A stretch of DNA of 64,000 bases, from NCBI GenBank assembly GCA_964386005.1, contig CAYLSB010000007.1:41805-105804 (forward strand), written 5' to 3'. Positions 1-7,458 of this stretch are shown here, one piece after another; position 1 is the first letter of the stretch, and each line of letters begins with the position of its first letter. Both the position numbers and the translations under genes were made by a program. The notes beneath the pieces were generated by a model. It saw nothing but the letters and a program-made list of their open reading frames with translations, was not told where the DNA came from and ran no database searches. This stretch comes from FEN-1350 sp964386005. Lineage in GTDB: Bacteria > Planctomycetota > Phycisphaerae > Sedimentisphaerales > Anaerohalosphaeraceae.

Positions 1-100
1 TGATACAGAGTTGCCGTTGTCTGCCCGAAACGATCGCGAGACTGTAGCACTGCGCAATCGATCCCCGCTGTCGTCCGAAACGTCCCACCCTAAGACAGTA

Positions 101-247
101 ATGCGTCAGATGGGAGACTGGGTTCGCAAAGCCAACGGATTTGTGTTTATCCATTGCCCCTGTGGAGTCCAATTGAAGGTCCCGCCCAACTATGGGGCAA
201 AAAAAGTGGATTGCCCCCGCTGCGGAAGAACAACGAAAATGGAATAG
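101..247 (+). CDS. small zinc-ribbon protein
   Basis: A 48-residue protein if translation begins at the ATG at 101. Two CxC/CxxC knuckles are visible (HCPCG near residue 20 and CPRCG near residue 39), separated by a short hydrophobic and basic stretch, which is the layout of a single zinc ribbon. The frame stays open to the left window edge and a TTG at 11 would add 30 residues, but that part is polar and looks unlike a folded domain. No strong Shine-Dalgarno sequence precedes either start. The role is unknown; a small metal-binding or nucleic-acid-contacting protein is the plain reading. The next gene is convergent. Confidence 0.55.
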   Translation: MRQMGDWVRKANGFVFIHCPCGVQLKVPPNYGAKKVDCPRCGRTTKME

Positions 248-297
248 AACCGGAATATTCGAACAACCCGGCCGATATCTCCGAACGACGTCGCGGT

Positions 298-945
298 TTA
301 TCGAAGAACCCAGCTTTTCTCCTGAAAAGCCATATTTGCCACCGCACGAAGCGATTCGTCACCGCCGATGCCATATCGCAGAGCCAGAGTCTTGCGTAAC
401 AGGACTTTCTTCGCATTGCCCTGTTCATCTAATTGCGTCGGATGGTCAATCACCGCCGTTTCATTACTCAGGCCGGAGATAAACAACGTCGCCACCTTGG
501 CCCTGGCATCGAAATCCGGCCAAATAATCGCGACATCCCGGGCGTTATCTTTGCCCTGAAGAACTTTGTGATTGCACTCTTCGATCCATTCGAGGAACGG
601 ATACCTGCCCTCGTGAAGTTTCTTGATTTTCTCAAAAACGACTTTCTGGATACCCTTACCCGCCTGAACCACCTTGAACGTATCCGTCACGAGATCACAC
701 GCAGGATAAAAAGGCGCTTCGCTCACGCCGGAGGTATTGGTCAGCGTCAAGATTACATACCAGAACCGACGGGGTTGGCTGTCGCCCGGCAACGTGAGGT
801 TGATTTGCCGGGGTTGATCAAAAATCACGTCGAATGTCCAATCCTTCGGCCCTGGAACCAGCGACGGGGTGGGATACCCCAGGCACTCCCCGACACCGAT
901 CATCAGTACCACAACCATGATACCGGCTAAACACACTGTTCGCAT
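298..945 (-). CDS. secreted hypothetical protein
   Basis: A 215-residue protein that I do not recognise. Residues 1-23 form a signal peptide (short basic start, then hydrophobic residues ending near CLGYP), so it should be exported. The mature part has a beta-rich look, with a segment around residues 60-75 (WYVILTLTNTSG) typical of immunoglobulin-like or DUF-type folds in secreted planctomycete proteins. Two Cys residues in the mature chain could form a disulphide. It stands alone, about 200 bases downstream of the hydrogenase maturation protease on the same strand, with no obvious shared function. Confidence 0.7.
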   Translation of the reverse strand: MRTVCLAGIMVVVLMIGVGECLGYPTPSLVPGPKDWTFDVIFDQPRQINLTLPGDSQPRRFWYVILTLTNTSGVSEAPFYPACDLVTDTFKVVQAGKGIQKVVFEKIKKLHEGRYPFLEWIEECNHKVLQGKDNARDVAIIWPDFDARAKVATLFISGLSNETAVIDHPTQLDEQGNAKKVLLRKTLALRYGIGGDESLRAVANMAFQEKSWVLR

Positions 946-1149
946 GTCAATATCCTTTCGATTCGATCAATCCTGAACGTATATTCTACAACCGAGACGG
1001 AAACAGGTAAAGAGGCAATCCAAAAAATGATCCCATTGCGGAAAATCCTGTATCAGGAAGACATTTCGCGAACAGAATTTGACATCCGATCGTCTTTTTG
1101 ATTTGATGGGATACGCGGGCTGGCATTCGATCTTCTGAAATCCAAACCC

Positions 1150-1623
1150 TTACATAATGCGCAGTCCCTCGATTTCCATCAGGATTTGAAGAATAAGTGA
1201 CTCGACAACTGCAGAAACGGATGGGGTCAGGTTCAAGGATGGTTCGATACTGCCTATCTGGACGGCAAAGATGATCACTTCCCCAAGAGGTTTCTTCATG
1301 AGTTTAACCATTTTCAGAGTCTCCGCCAGTCCAAGTTGATGAAGGGAGAGCGAATCGACAGAGGCCTCTATCTGTTCGGGGGTGAGACGATAGAGAGTTC
1401 CGGCGGTTGTACCAAGATCTACGGCATCGATGACGATGACCTTATCGCGATCTGCAAGGATGTCAATCAGATCAGCCCCGGCGGTGCCTCCATCGACAAG
1501 CTCGACGGTGTCGGGCAAGGGTATCGATCGCAAACGTTCAACAACTCGCACGCCTACCCCTTCATCGGCCAGCAGGATATTGCCGATGCCGACGATCAGG
1601 GTAGGCGGGCGGTTATCGTGCAT
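1150..1623 (-). CDS. [NiFe]-hydrogenase maturation protease (HyaD/HybD family)
   Basis: A 157-residue endopeptidase of the HyaD/HybD type, which removes the C-terminal tail of the hydrogenase large subunit once nickel is inserted. The N-terminal motif GIGNILLADEGVG (residues 12-24) carries the Glu (Glu21) that binds nickel in the family. IDAVD near residues 65-69 and SLHQLGL near residue 95 supply the Asp and His ligands. Its target is encoded 23 bases upstream: the large subunit ends in a DPCxxCxxH motif followed by a 19-residue tail. A GAGGA ribosome-binding site precedes the ATG. It is the third gene of the hydrogenase operon. Confidence 0.92.
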   Translation of the reverse strand: MHDNRPPTLIVGIGNILLADEGVGVRVVERLRSIPLPDTVELVDGGTAGADLIDILADRDKVIVIDAVDLGTTAGTLYRLTPEQIEASVDSLSLHQLGLAETLKMVKLMKKPLGEVIIFAVQIGSIEPSLNLTPSVSAVVESLILQILMEIEGLRIM

Positions 1624-1646
1624 ATTCTCGTCCTCTTACTTCTGGA

Positions 1647-3098
1647 TCAGATCGGCGATGCGGCGATGGGGATCACCGTGGCCTTTTTCGATCCCGGTCG
1701 CACCATGTGCACGGCACAGGCCAGGCACGGATCAAACGAGTGGACAACGCGGAGAACTTCGACGGGTTGATCTTCATCGGCGACCGGAGTACCAATCAGG
1801 GCTTGTTCGATAGGGCCGGGCTGATCGAAATCGTCACGGCCGGAGGCATTCCACGCCGTCGGGGTGATGATCTGATAGCGGGTAATCTTGCTTCCGGCAA
1901 CGGAGAACCAGTGGCCCAATGCCCCGCGCGGCGCCTCGACCAGAGCCTGAGAAGACCCGCTGGACGGTACGGGCAAGTAGGTGTAACCCTTTTGGCCGAT
2001 CGTCAGTTCATTAAGCCAGACATCCATAGCATTGGCGATTTTCCGGGTTTCGAGGGCGCGGGCGACGAGACGATCCATGGCGGATATGCCGCGCTGATAA
2101 TCGCCATTCACCCACATCCGAGCCAGCGGACCGGCCTCATAAACTTTTTCGAGATATCGAGGCGCCTTGATCCAGGAATATGCGCCGGCCTTGTCGGGCG
2201 CGACTTTGGTTAAACCCGCGGACGGATTCAGATCGCCGCAGTCGTCGCTGAACCAGGAGGTCTTGACATACTCGCGGATCTGGGTGGCATCGACGGTCTG
2301 GATGGAGCCATCAATATAACGTCCGCGTTTGAAGAGTCGTGTTATTGGGGACGTCGTGGGGTTCGTATCAAACACGCCATAGGCCATGAGGTTGCCGCAT
2401 CCCTTGCCGAGTTCGTAATACGACTCGAAAATCTGGCTGAGAGCCAGGGTATCCGGAACGAAAACGTTGTCGATGAATTCTCTTAACTCGGTAAGAAGCG
2501 CTCGAAACTGGGCAACCTTGTCGGCCGTGGGAATATCGGTGCAGCCGCCGGGTACGAAGGTGGAAACACAGGGGAGCTTGCCGCCGAACAGCGCCCCCAT
2601 CTGATGGGCCTTGCGACGCATCTTCAGCGCCAGGAGGTAATGTTTGACAAGTTGGACGGCCGTATCGCCGGTGATCATATCGTCGGTGACATGCCGCGGT
2701 TCCCATGGCGGGCAATCGATGATTCCGCGGGTATTGATATAGTCCAAGGCGGCCAGATGATAAAAATGCAGGATGTGGGACTGGATGTAATTGGCTCCAA
2801 GGACGAGGTTCCGCATAACACGGCCGTTGGTCGGCGGCGTAAAACCGGCGGCCTTTTCATAAACCATACTGGAAGCCATCGCGTGAGATACGGGACAAAC
2901 TCCGCAGACACGCTGGGTGTAATAGACGACGTCGAAAGGGTGACGACCAATCATCATCTGTTCGAAACCGCGAAACATCGTGCCGCTGCTTCGTGCGTCA
3001 ATGACCTGAAGACGGCCGTCCACGGTATCGACGGTAACTTCAATCTTGAGGTGGCCCTCAATACGGGTTACGGGATCAAGGGTAATCGTTTTTGCCAT
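1647..3098 (-). CDS. [NiFe]-hydrogenase large (catalytic) subunit
   Basis: A 483-residue subunit carrying the NiFe active site. The N-terminal ligand motif RVCGVCPVSHA places Cys65 and Cys68, and the C-terminal motif DPCLACAVH places Cys458, Cys461 and His464. The chain continues 19 residues past that His, which is the tail that the protease encoded downstream should cleave. The DPCxxCxxH form fits group 1 (membrane-bound or periplasmic uptake-type) enzymes. It has no signal of its own, as expected if it is co-exported with the Tat-bearing small subunit. GGAG precedes the ATG. No hyp assembly genes and no cytochrome b anchor are in the window. Confidence 0.95.
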   Translation of the reverse strand: MAKTITLDPVTRIEGHLKIEVTVDTVDGRLQVIDARSSGTMFRGFEQMMIGRHPFDVVYYTQRVCGVCPVSHAMASSMVYEKAAGFTPPTNGRVMRNLVLGANYIQSHILHFYHLAALDYINTRGIIDCPPWEPRHVTDDMITGDTAVQLVKHYLLALKMRRKAHQMGALFGGKLPCVSTFVPGGCTDIPTADKVAQFRALLTELREFIDNVFVPDTLALSQIFESYYELGKGCGNLMAYGVFDTNPTTSPITRLFKRGRYIDGSIQTVDATQIREYVKTSWFSDDCGDLNPSAGLTKVAPDKAGAYSWIKAPRYLEKVYEAGPLARMWVNGDYQRGISAMDRLVARALETRKIANAMDVWLNELTIGQKGYTYLPVPSSGSSQALVEAPRGALGHWFSVAGSKITRYQIITPTAWNASGRDDFDQPGPIEQALIGTPVADEDQPVEVLRVVHSFDPCLACAVHMVRPGSKKATVIPIAASPI

Positions 3099-3154
3099 AA
3101 GCCGGATCTCCGGATAGATATTTTATGTTATTGTATCCATTATATGTGACTGGT

Positions 3155-4279
3155 TTAGCCATCAACGCCCGGACCGCTGGGAGTAAAGAACGGCGAGAAT
3201 CCATCGGGGAATCCAGATTCTGTGCAGCCGTGACAAGGGCTATCGGCACCGACACACCAGTTGACTCCAAACTCACCCTTGCCGGGGCTGTTCCATTTAC
3301 GGGTTGGGCAATCGGCATAGGTCCAGCGACCTTTACAATTGAGGGCATACAGACAACCGGTCATGCCTAGCTGACGGGGATTTTTGACATGCGTATCGGT
3401 ATTGGTGTGGCAAGCCAGGCAACTGCGGGTGCCGACGGTCACGCCTTCACCGTGATTATCAGCGCGTTTCTTATAGTTATCCTTATAGTATTGGAGATTG
3501 GGACAATAATCATGAATTCGAGGACCGAAGAATTTCGTCGGACGTCCCGAAGAATCCAGCGAAGGAACGTTACCCATTACGATAATATCCGCGATGGTAC
3601 CAACGATCCAATCCGGATGGGGCGGACAACCTGGAATATTAATCACGGTCTTGTCGATCTTGAGGGTGACCAAGGCATCCTTGACACCTTTGGCCTCGGT
3701 GGGATTCGGCGCCCCGGCCGAGACACCGCCGAAGGATGCGCACGATCCGACGGCCATGACCATGCTCGCATGTTGGGCAAATATGTTGATCGCTTCAACC
3801 ATGTTCATTCCCCCGCCGACATCGCAGTATTTTCCATCGGCGCCGAAGGGAATCGCGCCCTCGACGACAAGGATGTACCCCTTTTGTTGGAGCAGGGCGA
3901 AATCAACCATGTCCACATGCCGATCCTTGTTCAGATCGAAGGCAAGGTCGGATCCCGTCGTCATCCATTCCTTTGAAAAGGCGGCGACCTCCTGGCCGGA
4001 TACCGATCGAAGGCGCGCCGGCGAAATGGCGAAGTCACCGGCCATGGCCATAATGGTGTTGTGGAACTTAAGGTCGATTGTTTTCGTCAGGATTTCATCG
4101 ACGGAAGCATAGTAGATACTGTTGAGAAATGAAACCGAACAGCCGGAACAGCCAAGGCCCTCGATCCAGATCACCGAGGGCGCCCCGTAGCCGGCCATCG
4201 CCTTATGGAGATCGACGAACTCCGCGGCTGTGAGAAACACGGCCGCGGCCTTGAGAAAATCACGACGTGAAAGCTGCAT
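3155..4279 (-). CDS. [NiFe]-hydrogenase small subunit, Tat signal, with dockerin-like insertion
   Basis: A 374-residue iron-sulphur subunit. Residues 4-10 (SRRDFLK) plus the following hydrophobic stretch form a twin-arginine signal. CSGC (residues 44-47) starts the proximal cluster, ILVVEGAIP (about 136-144) and CPPHPDW are family landmarks, and the Cys-rich C-terminal third (CLACH, GCLYALNCKG, DCPTRKW, PCHGCTE) carries the other clusters. Oddly, residues about 84-132 hold a segment that aligns with planctomycete dockerin repeats, including an EF-hand-type loop DLNKDRHVDMVD (115-126). Usual small subunits have only a short linker here. No C-terminal membrane helix is visible. First gene of the operon; GGGAG precedes the ATG. 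Confidence 0.93.
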   Translation of the reverse strand: MQLSRRDFLKAAAVFLTAAEFVDLHKAMAGYGAPSVIWIEGLGCSGCSVSFLNSIYYASVDEILTKTIDLKFHNTIMAMAGDFAISPARLRSVSGQEVAAFSKEWMTTGSDLAFDLNKDRHVDMVDFALLQQKGYILVVEGAIPFGADGKYCDVGGGMNMVEAINIFAQHASMVMAVGSCASFGGVSAGAPNPTEAKGVKDALVTLKIDKTVINIPGCPPHPDWIVGTIADIIVMGNVPSLDSSGRPTKFFGPRIHDYCPNLQYYKDNYKKRADNHGEGVTVGTRSCLACHTNTDTHVKNPRQLGMTGCLYALNCKGRWTYADCPTRKWNSPGKGEFGVNWCVGADSPCHGCTESGFPDGFSPFFTPSGPGVDG

Positions 4280-4791
4280 AAACGTTCTCCCGCATGAGTT
4301 TATGGTTCGACCCGGAATTCCTTCCGAGTCATTCCTTCCTACTACATTTCTTTCGGATGCATTTTGTCACCATTGACAATATGGTTTTATTGTTTATACA
4401 ATGTTTTCGTCAAAAATGCGCGCACCGTCCAACGGATATTTAACCTCCTGAACAGGGAATCCATACGATTCCTTCAATCCCTCAATTCGCTCCCCTGTTG
4501 TCCGGAGGAGAATTCCTTCTCTCCGGATTTGTGCGCACAATTTCGACTGCGCGACTTACCCCCTGCATGCGGAATTCAATGAATCCACGCCGCCCTCTAC
4601 CGTATTCCAACACACCCCAAAACGTTCAAATCCATACTCACTGGATGATCATCAACGATCATTTCTATAATGGTACACGAACCCCCCAATCCATTTCAAA
4701 TTAATTTGTGATATTTTCACAATTTTTTTACTATAATAGGAACGTAAAGATAGAATGGATTTCAATTATCCGAAAAGGGGGTATCGCAGCA
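4280..4791. other. intergenic region with divergent promoter-like elements and a hairpin
   Basis: No convincing protein gene. On the plus strand, TTGACA (4373-4378) and TATACA (4395-4400), 16 bases apart, make a good sigma-70-type promoter that faces no gene. About 100 bases on, an 11-pair stem with a TTCC loop (4501-4527) is followed by TTT. The minus strand of the same AT-rich patch could hold the hydrogenase promoter. The last 60 bases are AT-rich. Confidence 0.5.
4373..4400 (+). promoter_or_regulatory. candidate sigma-70 promoter facing an empty region
   Basis: TTGACA at 4373-4378 and TATACA at 4395-4400 with a 16-base spacer. No open reading frame with coding character follows on the plus strand, so it may drive a small RNA or be chance. 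Confidence 0.4.
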
Positions 4792-6003
4792 TTAAACTTG
4801 TTTGAGTCCCCGATCCAGATCGGCCAGAAGGTCGTCCACATCCTCAACACCGACGGCAAGCCGGAAAAGGGTATCCGTAATTCCGAGATTATATCGTTCT
4901 TTTCTCGAATAATCGTAATAGCTAACCAGGGCCGGATGGGTGATGAGCGTCTCGACGCCGCCGAGACTGGGACCGATGAAGCACAAATGCAGGGCGTCGA
5001 GGAAACGCTTGGCACCGGCGAGATTGCCTTTGGTTTCAAAGGTGACAACCCCCCCGCCGCCTCGCATCTGTTCGGAGGCGACTTTGAAATGCGGATGACT
5101 CGGAAGAAACGGATAATAGACCCGCTTGATCTTGGGATGGTCTTCCAGCCACCGCGCGACGGCCAGCGCCGTTTGATTCTGACGTTCGACGCGCAGCGGG
5201 AATGTTTTGAGACCGCGGAGCAACAGATAACAACAGTGCGGATCGATCGTGCCTCCCATCGATTTGTGGAGGTCGCGAATTTTTTCGGTCAGCGCGGTAC
5301 GGCCCAGAACCGCTCCGGCAAGGATATCGTTATGCCCGGCGAGGTATTTGGTGCAACTTTGCAGGACCAGATCGATGCCAAACTCCAGTGGTCGTTGATT
5401 GTAGGGAGTGGCGAACGTGCTGTCGATAAGGGTAAGCACGTTGTGTCGTCGGCCGATATCGCGGAGTTTTTCCAGATCAAAAATATTCAGATATGGATTT
5501 GTGGGTGATTCACTGAAGATAAAGCGGGTGTTTGGACGAATGGCACGCTCAAGAGCCGCATAATCGCCGAACGAGACGATCGTGCACTGAATGCCGAATT
5601 GCTTCAGGTACGAACGGCAGAATTCGAGGGTTTTCTTGTAGCTATCGTCGGTGATGACGATGTGGTCGCCGGATTGAACGAGCGAAAGAATCGTGGTGGT
5701 GATGGCGGACATGCCCGATGAAAAGACCACGCAATCCTGGGCGTCTTCGAGATCGGCCAGACGCTTTTCCGCGATGGTTGCGGTGGGATTCCCGTATCGG
5801 CCGTATTCATAGTGGATCTTGCCGCGATGGGTGAAATCCTCGATCTCGCGAGAATCCTTGAAAGTGAATGTGGACGTCTGGCAGATCGGTGTTGTGATCG
5901 AGTCGGCGAATTTTCGCCGTTCCTCTCCGGCATGAACAGCCCGAGTGGAAAGCGACACTGTGTGGGCGGATTTTACGGGGGTTGTCTTTCGTTGTCGAGC
6001 CAT
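4792..6003 (-). CDS. trans-sulfuration family PLP enzyme (cystathionine gamma-synthase/lyase type)
   Basis: A 403-residue member of the Cys/Met metabolism PLP family. Residues 65-75 (YEYGRYGNPT) are the family's YxRxxNPT-type PLP-phosphate loop, FSSGMSA (94-100) binds the cofactor phosphate, LIDSTFATP (192-200) contains the pyridine-nitrogen Asp194, and SCTKYLAGHND contains the Schiff-base Lys219. The sequence cannot decide between cystathionine synthase or lyase and sulfhydrylase. I start at the ATG at 6003; the frame extends to 6051, but those 16 residues are only Arg-rich. A plausible promoter lies at 6064-6091. It stands alone with no methionine genes beside it. Confidence 0.85.
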   Translation of the reverse strand: MARQRKTTPVKSAHTVSLSTRAVHAGEERRKFADSITTPICQTSTFTFKDSREIEDFTHRGKIHYEYGRYGNPTATIAEKRLADLEDAQDCVVFSSGMSAITTTILSLVQSGDHIVITDDSYKKTLEFCRSYLKQFGIQCTIVSFGDYAALERAIRPNTRFIFSESPTNPYLNIFDLEKLRDIGRRHNVLTLIDSTFATPYNQRPLEFGIDLVLQSCTKYLAGHNDILAGAVLGRTALTEKIRDLHKSMGGTIDPHCCYLLLRGLKTFPLRVERQNQTALAVARWLEDHPKIKRVYYPFLPSHPHFKVASEQMRGGGGVVTFETKGNLAGAKRFLDALHLCFIGPSLGGVETLITHPALVSYYDYSRKERYNLGITDTLFRLAVGVEDVDDLLADLDRGLKQV

Positions 6004-6063
6004 TCTTCGATCCCTTCGTACATGTCTTCGTGTCGTGTTTCGATACATCACGGAACTATGATT

Positions 6064-6091
6064 ATTGTATCATCAAGTATGGATTCGACAA
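6064..6091 (-). promoter_or_regulatory. candidate promoter of the trans-sulfuration enzyme
   Basis: On the minus strand TTGTCG (6086-6091) and TACAAT (6064-6069) are 16 bases apart. This gives a leader of about 50 bases before the ATG at 6003 and argues against the longer start at 6051. Confidence 0.45.
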
Positions 6092-6565
6092 TACCCTGGC
6101 CGATTCCTCGGTTCAAATCCAAGAAACGGATCCTCGTCATCCTTCAACAAACGATCGATCGAAGTTTTTCAACGACACCGATACCCACGTGCCAAACCAC
6201 GATCCATTGGATAGCCATCCAATCAATAGGAGATCCATCTCGGAACAACATGACAAGGCTGACTTCCAAACAGAATGTAGAAAACGACCGACATGAAAAG
6301 AAACGGCGGAAAAATGACTTGTAACAGGCTTCGTCAATTGACGAACACCTGACAAGCATTACCCGTATGCTCCTCCGGAAAGAATTGGATCTCCACAACC
6401 ACCTGATATCCGCAATGCATCAGGCAATCGGGAATACACAAACTCCCCTCACTCCGGGTGAGTTGAATAGCCGAACAACCATCCAACCTCTCATCCGAAA
6501 AGTCAGATGTACGGAATTGGCTGTCGAATAAATTCGACAGCCAATTCGAAAAGCGTTCGGAATTG
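6092..6565. other. intergenic region with two palindromes
   Basis: No supported gene. It holds a 16-base perfect palindrome (6330-6345, half-site TTCGTCAA) and a long inverted repeat (6514-6547). A minus-strand frame from a TTG at 6486 to a TGA at 6334 would encode 50 residues with a beta-strand-like C-terminal end, but it has no ATG or clear ribosome-binding site and I do not call it. Confidence 0.45.
6514..6547 (-). other. 16-bp-arm inverted repeat downstream of the HU gene
   Basis: Two perfect 16-base arms (GAATTGGCTGTCGAAT and its complement) are separated by two bases, starting 19 bases past the HU stop codon. The RNA would form a long hairpin that could end or stabilise the HU transcript. 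No run of T follows on the minus strand, so it is not a classical intrinsic terminator. Confidence 0.55.
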
Positions 6566-6883
6566 TTACTTCACCATGTCCTTGAGTGCCTTGAGGGGGC
6601 GGACCTTGATGACTTTGCGGGCGGGTTTGGCCTTAAAGACCTGCTCCTGCTTGGTAAACGGGTTAATACCCTTTCGTTGTGGAGTTGCCGGCTTCACAAT
6701 TACCATAATCTTCATCAGTCCCGGCATAGCAAAGACACCCGGCCCCTTCTTGCCGACGGCAGACTTGATCTGGGCGGCAAGGGCATCAAACACGGATGAC
6801 ACCTGCTTTCGGGAAAGCTTCGTGGCTTCTGCGATGTTGGACAGAATCTCACTCTTCGTTGCGCACTTGGCACTCTTTGCCAT
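6566..6883 (-). CDS. HU-family DNA-binding protein
   Basis: A 105-residue histone-like protein that bends and compacts DNA as a dimer. The helical N-terminal part (KSEILSNIAEATKLSRKQV) and the beta-arm region ending in NPFTKQEQVFKAKPARKVIKVRP match the HU/IHF fold, including the conserved NP at the arm tip region. It is slightly longer than E. coli HU (90 residues), with Lys-rich ends. AAGGAG precedes the ATG. A strong promoter lies at 6965-6992 and a long hairpin follows the gene, so it is a single-gene unit. Confidence 0.93.
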   Translation of the reverse strand: MAKSAKCATKSEILSNIAEATKLSRKQVSSVFDALAAQIKSAVGKKGPGVFAMPGLMKIMVIVKPATPQRKGINPFTKQEQVFKAKPARKVIKVRPLKALKDMVK

Positions 6884-6964
6884 TCTTCATACTCCTTAGA
6901 AGGTTTAAAAGATTACAAATATCCACTCACTTGATCCGCTCACAAATGGCAGACCATTAGCGGA

Positions 6965-6992
6965 ATTATACGGTTCCTCACGAACAATTCAA
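6965..6992 (-). promoter_or_regulatory. promoter of the HU gene
   Basis: On the minus strand TTGAAT (6987-6992) and a perfect TATAAT (6965-6970) are 16 bases apart, about 80 bases upstream of the HU start. No competing gene lies nearby. Confidence 0.65.
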
Positions 6993-7458
6993 GCATTTTC
7001 ATTAATAAGAAAGCATGTTTTTAGGCCTTTTTCAAGGTTGGCCATAAACAAGCCCTTTGCCCGGACTTAGACAAGGCCATCCTTTTCCCTATTACCCTGA
7101 GATGCGATGATTGTGGGAACCCATCCATTTTCAATTCCAGGGGTATCAATCGGTCTGAAATCGGATGAAGAAAATATTTCACTAATGGCAAAAACCGGCG
7201 AATTTCCATTGGTAAATGAAATAGTGTAAGTTTTTTACCTACAATGCTTTATGTCAGGAGAACAACGGAATACGAAACCGACATCGTCCAATTAACCGAA
7301 CAATTATGCTTTTCCATGCCCTCCTTCCGAATTCCCTTGGATGAACCGGCAAATCCGAAAACAATAATGACCTTCATGGCACCACCGATCCGATTCCTGC
7401 GTATCCAATCCGGGCGTATCCACATAGCACGCATGGCCCTTGGAGGATTATCGCGGGA
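6993..7458. other. intergenic region, nothing recognised
   Basis: Between the HU promoter and the end of the ceramidase-like gene. Short frames on both strands lack coding character and ribosome-binding sites. I see no RNA gene or clear repeat. Confidence 0.5.

Noticed and set aside
6334..6486. 50-residue minus-strand frame starting with TTG
   Set aside because: The C-terminal end looks beta-like, but there is no ATG, no proper ribosome-binding site and no homologue I can name.
7021..7209. 62-residue frame in the HU-ceramidase gap
   Set aside because: No signal, domain, ribosome-binding site or neighbour support.
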